NCBI RefSeq assembly: GCF_001308265.1
Contig: NZ_CP012023.1
Location: 2,804,932-2,868,931, forward strand
Direction: 5' to 3'
DNA: 64,000 nucleotides
Origin: Celeribacter marinus
GTDB taxonomy: Bacteria > Pseudomonadota > Alphaproteobacteria > Rhodobacterales > Rhodobacteraceae
Made by a program: the position numbers and the translations under genes. Under the pieces are notes generated by a model. It made no database searches. It was not told where the DNA came from and worked only from the letters and a program-made list of their open reading frames with translations. This document shows positions 29,507 to 37,604 of this stretch, piece after piece. Position 1 is the first letter of the stretch; each line of letters opens with the position of its first letter.

Positions 29507-29749
29507 TTAGGCAGCGAAATCCACACCAATGTTGCGTGCTTTGAGCGCGCTTAACACACCGCCCAAAACGTTGCGTGCACCAATGCCTTCTTTGAGCGCG
29601 GCGTCGATCTCCGACTTTGGAGTCGACATTGGCTCGATATCAAGCACAACACGGTTCCCAGTTCGTGCATCATAGACAACTTGCATCCGGCCATTGCGAG
29701 TTGTGCGCAGCCCTAAAAACTCGGAACTGCTATCATTGTGGTAGGACAT
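29507..29749 (-). CDS. Hypothetical protein, 80 residues
   Basis: Not recognised. The start MSYHNDSSSEF at 29749 has AGAGG upstream; an earlier in-frame ATG at 29860 is less likely. Soluble, mixed alpha/beta composition, C-terminus LGGVLSALKARNIGVDFAA. Lies between the decayed tRNA-Gln stretch and the tRNA-Thr element. Confidence 0.5.
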   Translation of the reverse strand: MSYHNDSSSEFLGLRTTRNGRMQVVYDARTGNRVVLDIEPMSTPKSEIDAALKEGIGARNVLGGVLSALKARNIGVDFAA

Positions 29750-30204
29750 ATCACGCGCCTCTTGATTTCTTAACAGGTTATGAATGTACATTTCTTGATA
29801 GGGCGCGGGCATGATAACAGGCGCAGTTGGTCGCGATGTGCCTACCCAGACACAGTTCATTTGGCTCGTAATAAAAACTTTTGGATATAAAGAGTGATCT
29901 TTGGTGGCTCAATTTGTCGTACAAGATAGCATGACCTCATCGCACCACCCTTAAGTGTCGACCCCTAACCGCACGTCTGGCGCGCCGTTCAAAATACGAT
30001 TCGTATCAAGGCCTTTGACATAGCGCTATCACCTGAACGGGAACGTTACGCCCACGTGGTTGCAGCGAGGGAAAGGATCCACTCGATAGCGCCCGAAAGA
30101 TAACCCCATCGCCAGCACCCATTCACACGTCACAACTGGCCTCAACTGCGCGAGGTTCTCCCCGGCATGCAAATCATCATATGCGTGACCATAAACGGAA
30201 ATTT
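29750..30204. other. Non-coding stretch left of the tRNA-Thr element
   Basis: About 450 bp with no frame that looks coding on either strand and no RNA gene that I can recognise. It ends at the left 24-bp repeat of the integrative element. Confidence 0.5.
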
Positions 30205-30228
30205 ATGGTGCTGCTGGAGAGAATTGAA
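30205..30228. repeat. attL of the tRNA-Thr element
   Basis: 24 bp identical to 35252-35275, beginning ATGGTGCTGCTGG. It equals the last bases of the tRNA-Thr gene plus CCA and one flanking base. Identity ends sharply on both sides, as expected for a site-specific recombination core. Confidence 0.88.
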
Positions 30229-30358
30229 TGGCACTACATGTAGTGGTCATAGATTGTCAGGAATATTCTAAGTTTTTGAAATTAGGGGATTTCCCCATTC
30301 ATGTGCATCCAAATGCAATCATGCTCTATCATTCATTTTCACCCTATACTACATCTAG

Positions 30359-30380
30359 AAGGGGGATAGAAAGGGGGATA
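30359..30380. repeat. GGGGGA-type repeat near left end
   Basis: Two AAGGGGGA units 12 bp apart. The 22-bp block recurs with two differences at 35176-35197, about 75 bp from the right end. Possible integrase arm-type binding sites (inference). Confidence 0.6.
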
Positions 30381-30410
30381 GGATTCCCGTCCCCGAAAGG
30401 TGGATTGAAT

Positions 30411-31595
30411 TTGAGAACCAAAAATCGACTTAGTGCGAAGGCCGCCGCGTCACTGGGCGCGGGCAAGTTTGCCGATGGTGGCGGGCTGTGGTTGGTCAAG
30501 CGTGAGAATGGCGGGGCGCAATGGGTGTTGCGCGTCACTGTCCACGGTAGGCGGCGCGAGATGGGTTTGGGCACATATCCCGCCGTTTCCTTGGCCGATG
30601 CCCGCCGTGAGGCTGACAAGGCCCGCGCGTTGGTCCGTGATGATGTTGACCCGATCAAAGCCCGCGAAAAGGCCCGCCGTGATGCCGAGCGCAATTTACA
30701 CACCCTTGCCGATATTGCCGCCGATGCTTTCGAGAGTCGAAAGGCCGAACTCAAAGACGATGGTGTGGCGGGGCGTTGGTTAAGCCCGCTCAACATTCAT
30801 GTGCTGCCCAAACTTGGCCGCGTGCCCGTGGTCGAAATCGACCAGATAGACATACGCGACACACTCAAACCCATTTGGCACGACAAGGCGCACACGGCAC
30901 GCAAGGCGCTTAACCGTCTTGGCCTGTGCCTGAAACATGCCGCCGCGCTTGGGTTGGACGTGGATCTACAAGCCCCAGAAAAGGCCCGTGCGCTTTTGGG
31001 GCGGCAACGTCACGAAACGACACACATTCCCGCGATGCCGTGGCGCGAAGTGCCCGCATTCTACCAATCCCTCACGGACGGAACCGTCACACACCTCGCC
31101 TTGCGCTTGCTCATCCTCACGGGGTTACGGTCTGCGCCGATCCGCTTTGCACATGTGGACCAGATCGAAGGCAACGTGTGGACCATCCCGCCCGAACTGG
31201 TGAAGGGCCGCAAGGGCGCAACGCAGGCGTTTAGGGTGCCCCTAAGCGAAGAGGCGGTATGGGTCATAGAGGATGCCAAGCGGCACGCGCGTGAGGGCTA
31301 TCTTTTCCCAAGCGTGCGCAAGGGCGTTATCTCGGACGCCACCATGAGCCGCCACATGGAACGCCTTGGCATGGACTACCGCCCGCACGGGTTTCGATCC
31401 TCGTTTCGTGACTGGATTGCCGAAACCACGAGCACGCCAAACGATGTGGCCGAAACCGCAATCGGGCATGTATCAGGCGGCAACGTTGAACGCGCCTACA
31501 AGCGCACGGATTTTCTAGAGCAACGCCACGCGCTTCACACGCGCTGGGCCAACCATTTGACCGCCAAGGCGGGTAAAGTAGTGAGGATTGGGTGA
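30411..31595 (+). CDS. P4-type tyrosine integrase
   Basis: Site-specific recombinase expected to insert the element at the tRNA-Thr 3' end. It has an N-terminal DUF4102-type domain (FADGGGLWLVKR ... EMGLGTYPAVSLADAR), a SAM-like core-binding domain and a catalytic domain with Arg in LTGLRSAPIRF, HGFRSSFRDW (His-x-x-Arg), GHVSGG and Tyr in ERAYKR. The frame is open from an ATG at 30228 next to attL, but family N-termini match only from about 30411. A TTG there has AAAGG ten bases upstream, so that start is preferred. Confidence 0.88.
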   Translation: MRTKNRLSAKAAASLGAGKFADGGGLWLVKRENGGAQWVLRVTVHGRRREMGLGTYPAVSLADARREADKARALVRDDVDPIKAREKARRDAERNLHTLADIAADAFESRKAELKDDGVAGRWLSPLNIHVLPKLGRVPVVEIDQIDIRDTLKPIWHDKAHTARKALNRLGLCLKHAAALGLDVDLQAPEKARALLGRQRHETTHIPAMPWREVPAFYQSLTDGTVTHLALRLLILTGLRSAPIRFAHVDQIEGNVWTIPPELVKGRKGATQAFRVPLSEEAVWVIEDAKRHAREGYLFPSVRKGVISDATMSRHMERLGMDYRPHGFRSSFRDWIAETTSTPNDVAETAIGHVSGGNVERAYKRTDFLEQRHALHTRWANHLTAKAGKVVRIG

Positions 31596-32537
31596 GTGAC
31601 GAAAAAGCTAATAGATTTTCACGTTAAACAAACCACATTTTACGATAGAAACTTGAGCCAATTGGAAGACACATTAGATTGGAGACATGGCAAGCCGCAC
31701 CGTGGCGATGATATTGGCTTAACTGCTTATAGGCGTGAGCTTTCACAGGTTGAGTACCTACCACTGGTGTCGGATGCCTTGGAATGGGCATCTCAAGCAT
31801 TCACCCCATTAGAGTATCAAGAAACTCAGGAGGCTGTGGCTACAACAATGCGCGAAGGCCTTGAAACGCACACGCAATTATCAGTTTCTGTACCAGACGA
31901 CTTTTGGGAAGACGTGCTCACAGACGCGTTATCCGCACCAATAAGGACAAAATTTGGCAAGTTATTGTATCAAGGCAACCCGAACCAAAGCGGTTGGCAT
32001 GAGGTCAATATAATTGACGCTTACGGGCTAATTCAGGAACTTATGGTCCCTGAGAAAGGTGCGGAAACTCTCGTGCAAGACATTCTGGAGACGGGCACTA
32101 CAGGTCCAGAAATTGTTAAAAACCTAAACCTACAGTCAACAAGTATTATGGAAGCTGCATTTTCAATTGGGTTTTTATATCGTGATGCGTGGTGGAAGCG
32201 TGAGCACGAAGCCGCTGCACAAAGGTACTACGAAATCGCGGAACAAAATCGCGTTAACGGCCAAAAGGGCGGACAGGCGGACAAAAAGGCTCAGGCAATC
32301 GCTAAACTATCACAGTTGGCGTTTGAAAGTTCAGCTGACTTCCTTGCGTGCTCTGATTCCCAACGCATTAGAAAGGCACGGCAACTTGCCAGTGACTATG
32401 ACGCCATGCAGGAACCAAGTGAAAGGCTCTTTCATCGCGCGGGTCGGCTCTATGCAAAACAGTGGTTTGATGCATGGCTTTCGGAGTTTCTTTTAGAATT
32501 AAGTAATGCAATGAAATCAGGCGCTTTTAAGAAATAG
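31596..32537 (+). CDS. Unknown 313-residue protein of the tRNA-Thr element
   Basis: Not recognised. GTG start immediately after the integrase stop (TGAGTG). Soluble, acidic, largely helical by composition. It contains an NGQKGGQADKKAQAIAKL stretch, a pattern seen in small island proteins with a helix that may bind DNA or a partner. Base composition is clearly more AT-rich than the integrase before it, suggesting separate acquisition. It is the only sizeable cargo gene of the element. Confidence 0.7.
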   Translation: MTKKLIDFHVKQTTFYDRNLSQLEDTLDWRHGKPHRGDDIGLTAYRRELSQVEYLPLVSDALEWASQAFTPLEYQETQEAVATTMREGLETHTQLSVSVPDDFWEDVLTDALSAPIRTKFGKLLYQGNPNQSGWHEVNIIDAYGLIQELMVPEKGAETLVQDILETGTTGPEIVKNLNLQSTSIMEAAFSIGFLYRDAWWKREHEAAAQRYYEIAEQNRVNGQKGGQADKKAQAIAKLSQLAFESSADFLACSDSQRIRKARQLASDYDAMQEPSERLFHRAGRLYAKQWFDAWLSEFLLELSNAMKSGAFKK

Positions 32538-32634
32538 ACCGCTGGTTTCTTTCCAAATCTCTACAAACCATCGGTAAGCGGCTTTGCCGTACCGCACCCT
32601 GTCAGCCAATCGCACCAACTGCAAAGGCTGACCA

Positions 32635-32829
32635 ATGACCAACACTGACCCTCTCCTAACCGCAAAAGAAGCCGCGCCCCTTTTGGGTCTTAGCGACTCA
32701 TCATTTTGGCGGCGCGTGTCCGATGGGACTATCCCCAAGCCGATCAAGCTAGGCGCATTGTCGCGTTGGCCGCATTCGGAAATTCTCCAAGTGATCGAAC
32801 AGGCGAAAGCCAATCGCAACGCGGCATAA
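32635..32829 (+). CDS. AlpA-family regulator / excisionase
   Basis: 64 residues with a MerR-like helix-turn-helix: LLTAKEAAPLLGLSDSSFW, a short wing, then IPKPIKLGALSRWPHSEI, the AlpA signature. AlpA proteins activate integrase or excision in P4-like islands. It starts at 32635, about 100 bp after the unknown 313-residue gene, and precedes the winged-helix gene. Confidence 0.85.
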   Translation: MTNTDPLLTAKEAAPLLGLSDSSFWRRVSDGTIPKPIKLGALSRWPHSEILQVIEQAKANRNAA

Positions 32830-32936
32830 AAAAGCCGCCACCCTTTCAACATGGGCGGCGGCGCTATCTTTGGAACGGTCTACACAGGCGAAAAGGTAGC
32901 AAAGTTGGCCCGTGGCAACAAGTCACGAGGTACCGT

Positions 32937-33239
32937 ATGACTATCAATCAACGAATGGGCAAAGCCCGCTTTACGGCGCAAACCGACACGGGACGCCGCT
33001 TTGAAATTACGATTAAGGGCCGCAAGCGTTGGGCGCTCGAACGGCTCATGGACGCGGGGCCGCAAGGCTGTACGCCCATCACCGAACCCGCGCCCCGTTG
33101 GTCGGGCTATATCTTTGATTTGCGCAAGTTGGGCGTGGACATTGAAACCGTCGAAGAGACGCACGGCGGCACCTTTGCGGGGTCGCATGGCCGCTACGTT
33201 CTACGCACTGAAATCGTGGACAAGGCGGTGTTGCAATGA
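32937..33239 (+). CDS. Winged-helix domain protein of island type
   Basis: 100 residues starting MTINQRMGKARFTAQTDTG. It contains RWALERLMDAGPQGCTPI and FDLRKLGVDIETV, a compact winged-helix pattern common in small alphaproteobacterial islands and prophages. Function unknown, probably DNA binding. Its stop overlaps the start of the next small frame (ATGA). Confidence 0.7.
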   Translation: MTINQRMGKARFTAQTDTGRRFEITIKGRKRWALERLMDAGPQGCTPITEPAPRWSGYIFDLRKLGVDIETVEETHGGTFAGSHGRYVLRTEIVDKAVLQ

Positions 33240-33355
33240 GCACGCATAGCCAACTTACCGCCCTGCGCATTGCCTACCTGTCCCAGCGCTGGGGCGTCAC
33301 GCCAGAACGCGCCGTGATGCTTGCCGCCATCATCTTTGGGGAGGCGCGCGGATGA
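33236..33355 (+). CDS. Small hypothetical protein, 39 residues
   Basis: Short frame MSTHSQLTALRIAYLSQRWG to GEARG, tied to neighbours by ATGA overlaps at both ends. The tight overlaps are the main support. No recognised family; helical throughout. Confidence 0.5.
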   Translation: MSTHSQLTALRIAYLSQRWGVTPERAVMLAAIIFGEARG

Positions 33356-33558
33356 TGGACCGACACGCCGCGCCGCGCGGCTCATCCTTTGCGCTTATCG
33401 CGGACGGTGGCGGTTATGCCGTCTATGCCAAAAGGCCCGCAAATTGCCGCCGTGGTGCGCGCTTACTGCTTTTGGGTAGATGTGGCGGGCGAAGCGCCGC
33501 ACTGCGCCTGTGGGTGGCCCTGTGCGCAAAGGGGGGCGGCAATGGCGAAGCGCGATAA
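33352..33558 (+). CDS. Possible small protein, 68 residues
   Basis: Frame starting at the ATGATG overlap with the previous stop and ending just inside the next gene. Arg/Ala-rich, composition not clearly protein-like after residue 35. Kept because of the overlapping chain of starts and stops; could be spurious. Confidence 0.35.
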   Translation: MMDRHAAPRGSSFALIADGGGYAVYAKRPANCRRGARLLLLGRCGGRSAALRLWVALCAKGGGNGEAR

Positions 33559-34063
33559 GAAGGGAAGCCCCCAAAACGGCGGCGACCACTTCACCAAGAT
33601 GATTAGAGCAACGATGGAGACGCCCGCATGGCGGGCGCTCTCATTCACGGCGCAAGCGGCCTACCCGTGGCTAAAACTCGAATGGCGGGGACCGCGTGCA
33701 AACAACAACGGCAAAATCAGTTTGAGCGTGAGGCAATTGGCCGACCGTATGGGCGCGAACCCGAACACGGCGGCAAAGGCATTGCACGACTTACAGGCAA
33801 AGGGCTTTATCGTGGTGACGCGGCACGCGGTCTTAGGCTCATCAGGTCACGCGCGGTCGGCTGAATTTGAATTGACCGAATTGGCCTTGTCGCATTCCGA
33901 TCAAAACGGCGGGCGCAAGTTGTTCAAGGAGTGGTGCGAGGGTGGCGACTATTCCGTGGCCAATACCCCCGCACACAATCCGAACGGCGCAAACGGAAAA
34001 ACAAAACCCTGTCTTAAAAAACAAGACGGCACCGTCCTAAAAAATAAGACGAACAGAAATTGA
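33542..34063 (+). CDS. Helix-turn-helix protein, possible replication/regulatory protein
   Basis: 173 residues from MAKRDKKGSPQN. The core ETPAWRALSFTAQAAYPWLKLEW and ISLSVRQLADRMGANPNTAAKALHDLQAKG form a winged helix like those in plasmid/phage replication initiators and GntR-like proteins. The C-terminus runs into the iteron-like DNA repeats (34011 onward) and ends in them at 34063. A protein encoded directly next to, and partly over, iterons is typical of initiators that bind their own origin (inference). Confidence 0.65.
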   Translation: MAKRDKKGSPQNGGDHFTKMIRATMETPAWRALSFTAQAAYPWLKLEWRGPRANNNGKISLSVRQLADRMGANPNTAAKALHDLQAKGFIVVTRHAVLGSSGHARSAEFELTELALSHSDQNGGRKLFKEWCEGGDYSVANTPAHNPNGANGKTKPCLKKQDGTVLKNKTNRN

Positions 34064-34148
34064 CCGTCCTAAAAAACAAGACGGGCCGTCTTAAAAAACA
34101 AGACGAACAGGGCCGTTTTCGCCGTGCCGCCGTCCTAAAAAACAAGAC
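34011..34148. repeat. Five iteron-like repeats
   Basis: The 17-bp unit GTCYTAAAAAAYAAGAC occurs at 34011, 34034, 34066, 34088 and 34132. Each unit is itself an inverted repeat (GTCTT/AAGAC around an A-tract). Spacings of 23, 32, 22 and 44 bp change the reading frame, so the conserved thing is DNA and not peptide. Candidate binding sites for the HTH protein. Confidence 0.75.
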
Positions 34149-34223
34149 AACCTTAATATACCACCCCACACCCCTAGTTTTGAGCGATGATATTGCACAC
34201 GCACGGGGACGATAGGTTTCCAG

Positions 34224-34305
34224 TTTGAGCACGTCGAACTTTGCCATGCCCCCCCCTCACCCATTCAAAGCCGTGAGGCGGGGGGGACATTCAATCTTTG
34301 AGCAC
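34224..34305. other. GC hairpin flanked by TTTGAGCAC direct repeats
   Basis: An eight-C run plus TCAC (34249-34260) faces GTGAGGC and a G-run (34273-34286), able to form a strong hairpin. TTTGAGCAC lies on both sides (34224-34232 and 34297-34305). It lies 75 bp downstream of the iteron array. The arrangement resembles plasmid origin or nick regions, but no function is shown. The rest of 34306-34513 holds nothing I can identify. Confidence 0.5.
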
Positions 34306-34513
34306 ATGGATAGGGAACTGACATTCCCCCGTGATTTTTTCACGCGGACGAAACAAAGACAAAAAGTTGGGCAAGCAATCGGACCACCACGCGAGGCGTT
34401 CCAAGTTCGAAAAATGATGGAATAGGCATTCGCCTTTTTACGGCGTCCGAAAACTCAACAACGGGCCAGTGTTTGCGCGGGGCGTTAATCTGTTGTGAAA
34501 CTCATTGATATTG

Positions 34514-34525
34514 AATAGCGCTATT
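34514..34525. promoter_or_regulatory. Palindrome upstream of the toxin-antitoxin genes
   Basis: Perfect 12-bp palindrome AATAGCGCTATT about 50 bp before the antitoxin start. TA operons are commonly repressed by their own antitoxin at such sites. Operator role inferred from position. Confidence 0.5.
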
Positions 34526-34576
34526 AAAGGTGCTATTTAAGGCACTCTAAAACGATCCTTTCATTTGGGGGCCAAC

Positions 34577-34825
34577 ATGGCACACACAATCCTTGCGGGC
34601 GTCACCGCTAGCGTGACCGAACTCAAACGCAACCCGATGGGAACGATTGGGGCGGGCGAAGGTGCCGCCGTTGCGATATTGAACCGCAACCAACCCGCGT
34701 TCTATTGCGTCCCTGCTTTGGAATATGAGGCGATGATTGAACGCCTTGAGGATGCCGAGTTGAACGCCATCGCAAACGCCCGCGCCGATCAACGCGAAGT
34801 TGCGGTGTCGTTGGATGACCTATGA
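34577..34825 (+). CDS. Type II antitoxin, Phd/YefM (StbD-like)
   Basis: 82 residues from MAHTILAGVTASVTELKRNP, the typical start of StbD/YefM antitoxins, which bind DNA through the N-terminus and the toxin through the C-terminus. The start follows GGGGG. It overlaps the toxin gene by eleven bases. Confidence 0.85.
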   Translation: MAHTILAGVTASVTELKRNPMGTIGAGEGAAVAILNRNQPAFYCVPALEYEAMIERLEDAELNAIANARADQREVAVSLDDL

Positions 34826-35099
34826 CCTAAGGTTCCGTGAGGAAGCCTTGAAAGAATGGAATGCGTTAGGCGCAACCATCCGCAAGCAATTCAAGAAGAA
34901 GTTAGCCGAAAGGCTCGAAAGCCCGCATGTGCCCGCCTCACGGCTTCACGGCGCTCAGAACCGCTACAAAATCAAATTGCGCTCTTCGGGCTACCGCCTT
35001 GTCTATGAAGTCAGGGAATCGGAAATCGTCGTGAGCGTGGTAGCGGTGGGCAAGCGTGAGAGAAACGCCGTTTATCGCAACGCCTCAAAGCGCAAGTAA
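34815..35099 (+). CDS. Type II toxin, RelE/ParE superfamily (StbE-like)
   Basis: 94 residues from MTYDLRFREEALKEWNAL, with the conserved QFKKKLAERL helix and the IKLRSSGYRLVYEV strand containing the active-site arginines of RelE-type ribonucleases; the C-terminal VGKRERNAVY is also typical. It is probably a ribosome-dependent mRNA endonuclease. Start ATG 34815 inside the antitoxin gene. The pair probably stabilises the element. Confidence 0.88.
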   Translation: MTYDLRFREEALKEWNALGATIRKQFKKKLAERLESPHVPASRLHGAQNRYKIKLRSSGYRLVYEVRESEIVVSVVAVGKRERNAVYRNASKRK

Positions 35100-35175
35100 C
35101 CGCACCGCACGTTTCCCCGTGCGTGCCGATAAGAGCACCACAAACAACAAGAAAATCGTTTCAAGCAAACGCCAA

Positions 35176-35197
35176 AAGGGGGACAGAAAGGGGGATT
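35176..35197. repeat. GGGGGA-type repeat near right end
   Basis: Twenty of 22 bases match 30359-30380 at the other end of the element, in the same orientation: two AAGGGGGA units. Candidate arm-type integrase sites. Confidence 0.6.
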
Positions 35198-35252
35198 GAA
35201 TTTCTCAATCATCGCCCATCTCATTGATTTTGCTTAATATTTTTTGCAAAAA

Positions 35253-35327
<75 letters not shown>

Positions 35328-35516
35328 GCCGTGGGCGGCTGATTAGACGCTCGCGCGTGTCTGCGCAAGGGCTTTTTGTCCAAAACCACCCTCCAAGCGA
35401 GGATTTGAATCTGCCAGCGGCCAAGTGGTGGCCAACGCGCCTCAGAACCGCGCGGACGTGGTGGCAATGGCGGCGAGCACTGGACGGGCCACACACCAGC
35501 CGTTACATGAAAGCCC

Positions 35517-35690
35517 ATGACAAACAAACCTGATCATTCGTCTGGCGCAAAAGCGCCCATAACCGCCCGTGATGCGCGGTTAAAAGCGGCACTCAAGGCC
35601 AATCTTGCGCGCCGCAAACAACAGGCACGCGCGCGTGCAGACGACACCGATCCGAGTAAAGATAAAGCGCAAGGCGAGAGCAATGGATAG
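35517..35690 (+). CDS. Small conserved-looking protein upstream of murA, 57 residues
   Basis: Frame [34 protein letters not shown] and on to GESNG, overlapping the murA start by eight bases. It is basic and helical in the middle. A small protein of this kind ahead of murA is familiar from other Rhodobacterales, but its role is unknown. Probably co-transcribed with murA. Confidence 0.65.
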   Translation: MTNKPDHSSGAKAPITARDARLKAALKANLARRKQQARARADDTDPSKDKAQGESNG

Positions 35691-36951
35691 TATTTTGGTA
35701 CGCGGCGGTGGCCCGCTCAATGGTGACATCGAAATCGCAGGCGCGAAAAATGCGTGTTTAACGCTGATGCCCGCAACCCTACTCTCGGAAGAGCCGTTGA
35801 CGCTCACCAATGCGCCGCGCCTGTCCGACATCAAGACCATGACAGCGCTCCTGACGTCACTGGGCGCAGAAGTGTCATCGCTCCAAGAGGGCAAAGTTCA
35901 AGCTATGTCTAGCCACGGCGACATTAGCCCCTTGGCCGACTACGAAATTGTGCGTAAAATGCGCGCCTCCAACCTTGTGCTTGGGCCACTTCTGGCACGC
36001 CTTGGCCATGCTGTTGTCTCTTTGCCTGGCGGCTGCGCCATTGGGGCGCGCCCGATGGATCTGCACACCACAGCTCTTGAGGCGCTTGGGGCCGAAATCG
36101 AACTCAAGGATGGCTATTTGCATGCCAAAGTAAAAGGGGGCCGCCTCAAAGGAGCGGTGCACAAAATGCGCTTCCCCTCGGTGGGGGCCACAGAAAACTT
36201 CCTCATGGCGGCCTCGCTCGCCAAAGGCACATCTGTGTTGGAGAACGCCGCACGTGAACCAGAGATTATCGACCTCGCGGATTGCTTGCGTGCGATGGGC
36301 GCCCAGATTGAGGGTGACGGCACATCGCGCATCGAAATCCAAGGCGTAGACCGGCTGCACGGCGCGACACACCCCGTTGTCACCGACCGTATCGAGCTTG
36401 GTACATTCATGCTTGCCCCGGCGATTTGCGGTGGCGAAGTCACCTGTTTGGGCGGCAAATTGCGCCTTGTCGAAAGCTTCGTTGAAAAGCTGAACCTTGC
36501 AGGGATCGACGTGCAAGAAAATGCGCGCGGTCTCACGGTGAAAAGAACGGGTGATCGGGTCAAGGCCGTCGATGTTGTCACAGAGCCTTTCCCCGGTTTT
36601 CCGACAGACCTTCAGGCCCAAATGATGGCGCTTTTGTGCACGGCAGAAGGCACCTCAGAGTTGGAAGAAACCATTTTTGAAAACCGCTTTATGCACGCGC
36701 CGGAATTGATCCGCATGGGGGCCAACATTGAGGTTCACGGCGGTAAAGCGATCGTGCGCGGCGTCGATAAACTCAAAGGCGCACAAGTGATGGCAACGGA
36801 TCTTCGGGCATCCGTGTCAATGATCCTTGCGGGCCTCGCAGCTGAGGGCGAAACGGTTGTGAGCCGCATTTACCACCTTGATCGCGGCTACGAATTCGTC
36901 GAACGCAAACTCTCTGGCATCGGCGCGCACATCGAGCGCATTCAAGGCTAA
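35683..36951 (+). CDS. murA: UDP-N-acetylglucosamine 1-carboxyvinyltransferase
   Basis: First committed step of peptidoglycan synthesis: transfers enolpyruvate from PEP to UDP-GlcNAc; fosfomycin target. 422 residues of EPSP-synthase fold. The conserved N-terminus [13 protein letters not shown] (Lys22) and the active-site Cys118 in [10 protein letters not shown] are present, so the enzyme should be fosfomycin-sensitive. Start [10 protein letters not shown] at 35683, inside the end of the small upstream gene. Confidence 0.96.
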   Translation: MDSILVRGGGPLNGDIEIAGAKNACLTLMPATLLSEEPLTLTNAPRLSDIKTMTALLTSLGAEVSSLQEGKVQAMSSHGDISPLADYEIVRKMRASNLVLGPLLARLGHAVVSLPGGCAIGARPMDLHTTALEALGAEIELKDGYLHAKVKGGRLKGAVHKMRFPSVGATENFLMAASLAKGTSVLENAAREPEIIDLADCLRAMGAQIEGDGTSRIEIQGVDRLHGATHPVVTDRIELGTFMLAPAICGGEVTCLGGKLRLVESFVEKLNLAGIDVQENARGLTVKRTGDRVKAVDVVTEPFPGFPTDLQAQMMALLCTAEGTSELEETIFENRFMHAPELIRMGANIEVHGGKAIVRGVDKLKGAQVMATDLRASVSMILAGLAAEGETVVSRIYHLDRGYEFVERKLSGIGAHIERIQG

Positions 36952-36961
36952 GGAGATCAAT

Positions 36962-37441
36962 ATGGTCGAGGATGCACGATTTGAAGATGGCGGCGAGGCA
37001 CCTTTGCACCTCAAGGCGCTTGACCCTGATGATTTGACTGTACTCTCAACCCTTGTCCAGGACGGCGTTGTGCCTGTCACAGAGATATCGTTTAACGCAA
37101 CGACGCGCCGCTTTGCCATGCTCGTCAATCGGTTCCGGTGGGAAGATGTCGCCGCAGCACAGGCACGCGGCCGCGATGTGGAACGCGTACAATCGGTATT
37201 GTTGTTTGATGACGTGAGCAAAGCACGCTCCATGGGCGTCGATGGCGGCAACAAAGATACCGTTGTCTCCATTCTCGCGCTCGCGTTTCATGCCGGCAAG
37301 GACGGAACGGGACGCATCGAAATCACGCTCGCGGGCGATGGCGCGATCGCGCTGGATGTTGAGACCATTGACGCCACGCTCAAAGACGTCACGCGACCAT
37401 ATGTTGCACCCTCACACAAAGCGCCGTCACATCCTGACTAA
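36962..37441 (+). CDS. DUF2948 family protein
   Basis: 159 residues starting MVEDARFEDGGEAPLHLKALDPDDL, with RFAMLVNRFRWEDV and a C-terminal ITLAGDGAIALDVE block, matching the alphaproteobacterial DUF2948 family of unknown function. AAGGAG ribosome site. It sits eleven bases after murA, in a conserved murA-DUF2948-hisD order. Confidence 0.82.
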   Translation: MVEDARFEDGGEAPLHLKALDPDDLTVLSTLVQDGVVPVTEISFNATTRRFAMLVNRFRWEDVAAAQARGRDVERVQSVLLFDDVSKARSMGVDGGNKDTVVSILALAFHAGKDGTGRIEITLAGDGAIALDVETIDATLKDVTRPYVAPSHKAPSHPD

Positions 37442-37604
37442 CGTATCACCGCCTATTCACAGACCATGCACTGAAAAAGTCGAGGTTCTGCTTACGAAAA
37501 GGCAACTTTCAGCCTGCGCTCATTAGACCTTTTCAGTTCGAGATCTAGCCCACACACTTGTGACCTTTGCTGTGCTGCGCTAATTCGGACACAAGGAGAC
37601 CGCG

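Noticed and set aside
34011-34148. Possible CRISPR array
   Set aside because: Unit is short and self-complementary, spacings range from 22 to 44 bp, and no cas gene is near; iterons fit better.
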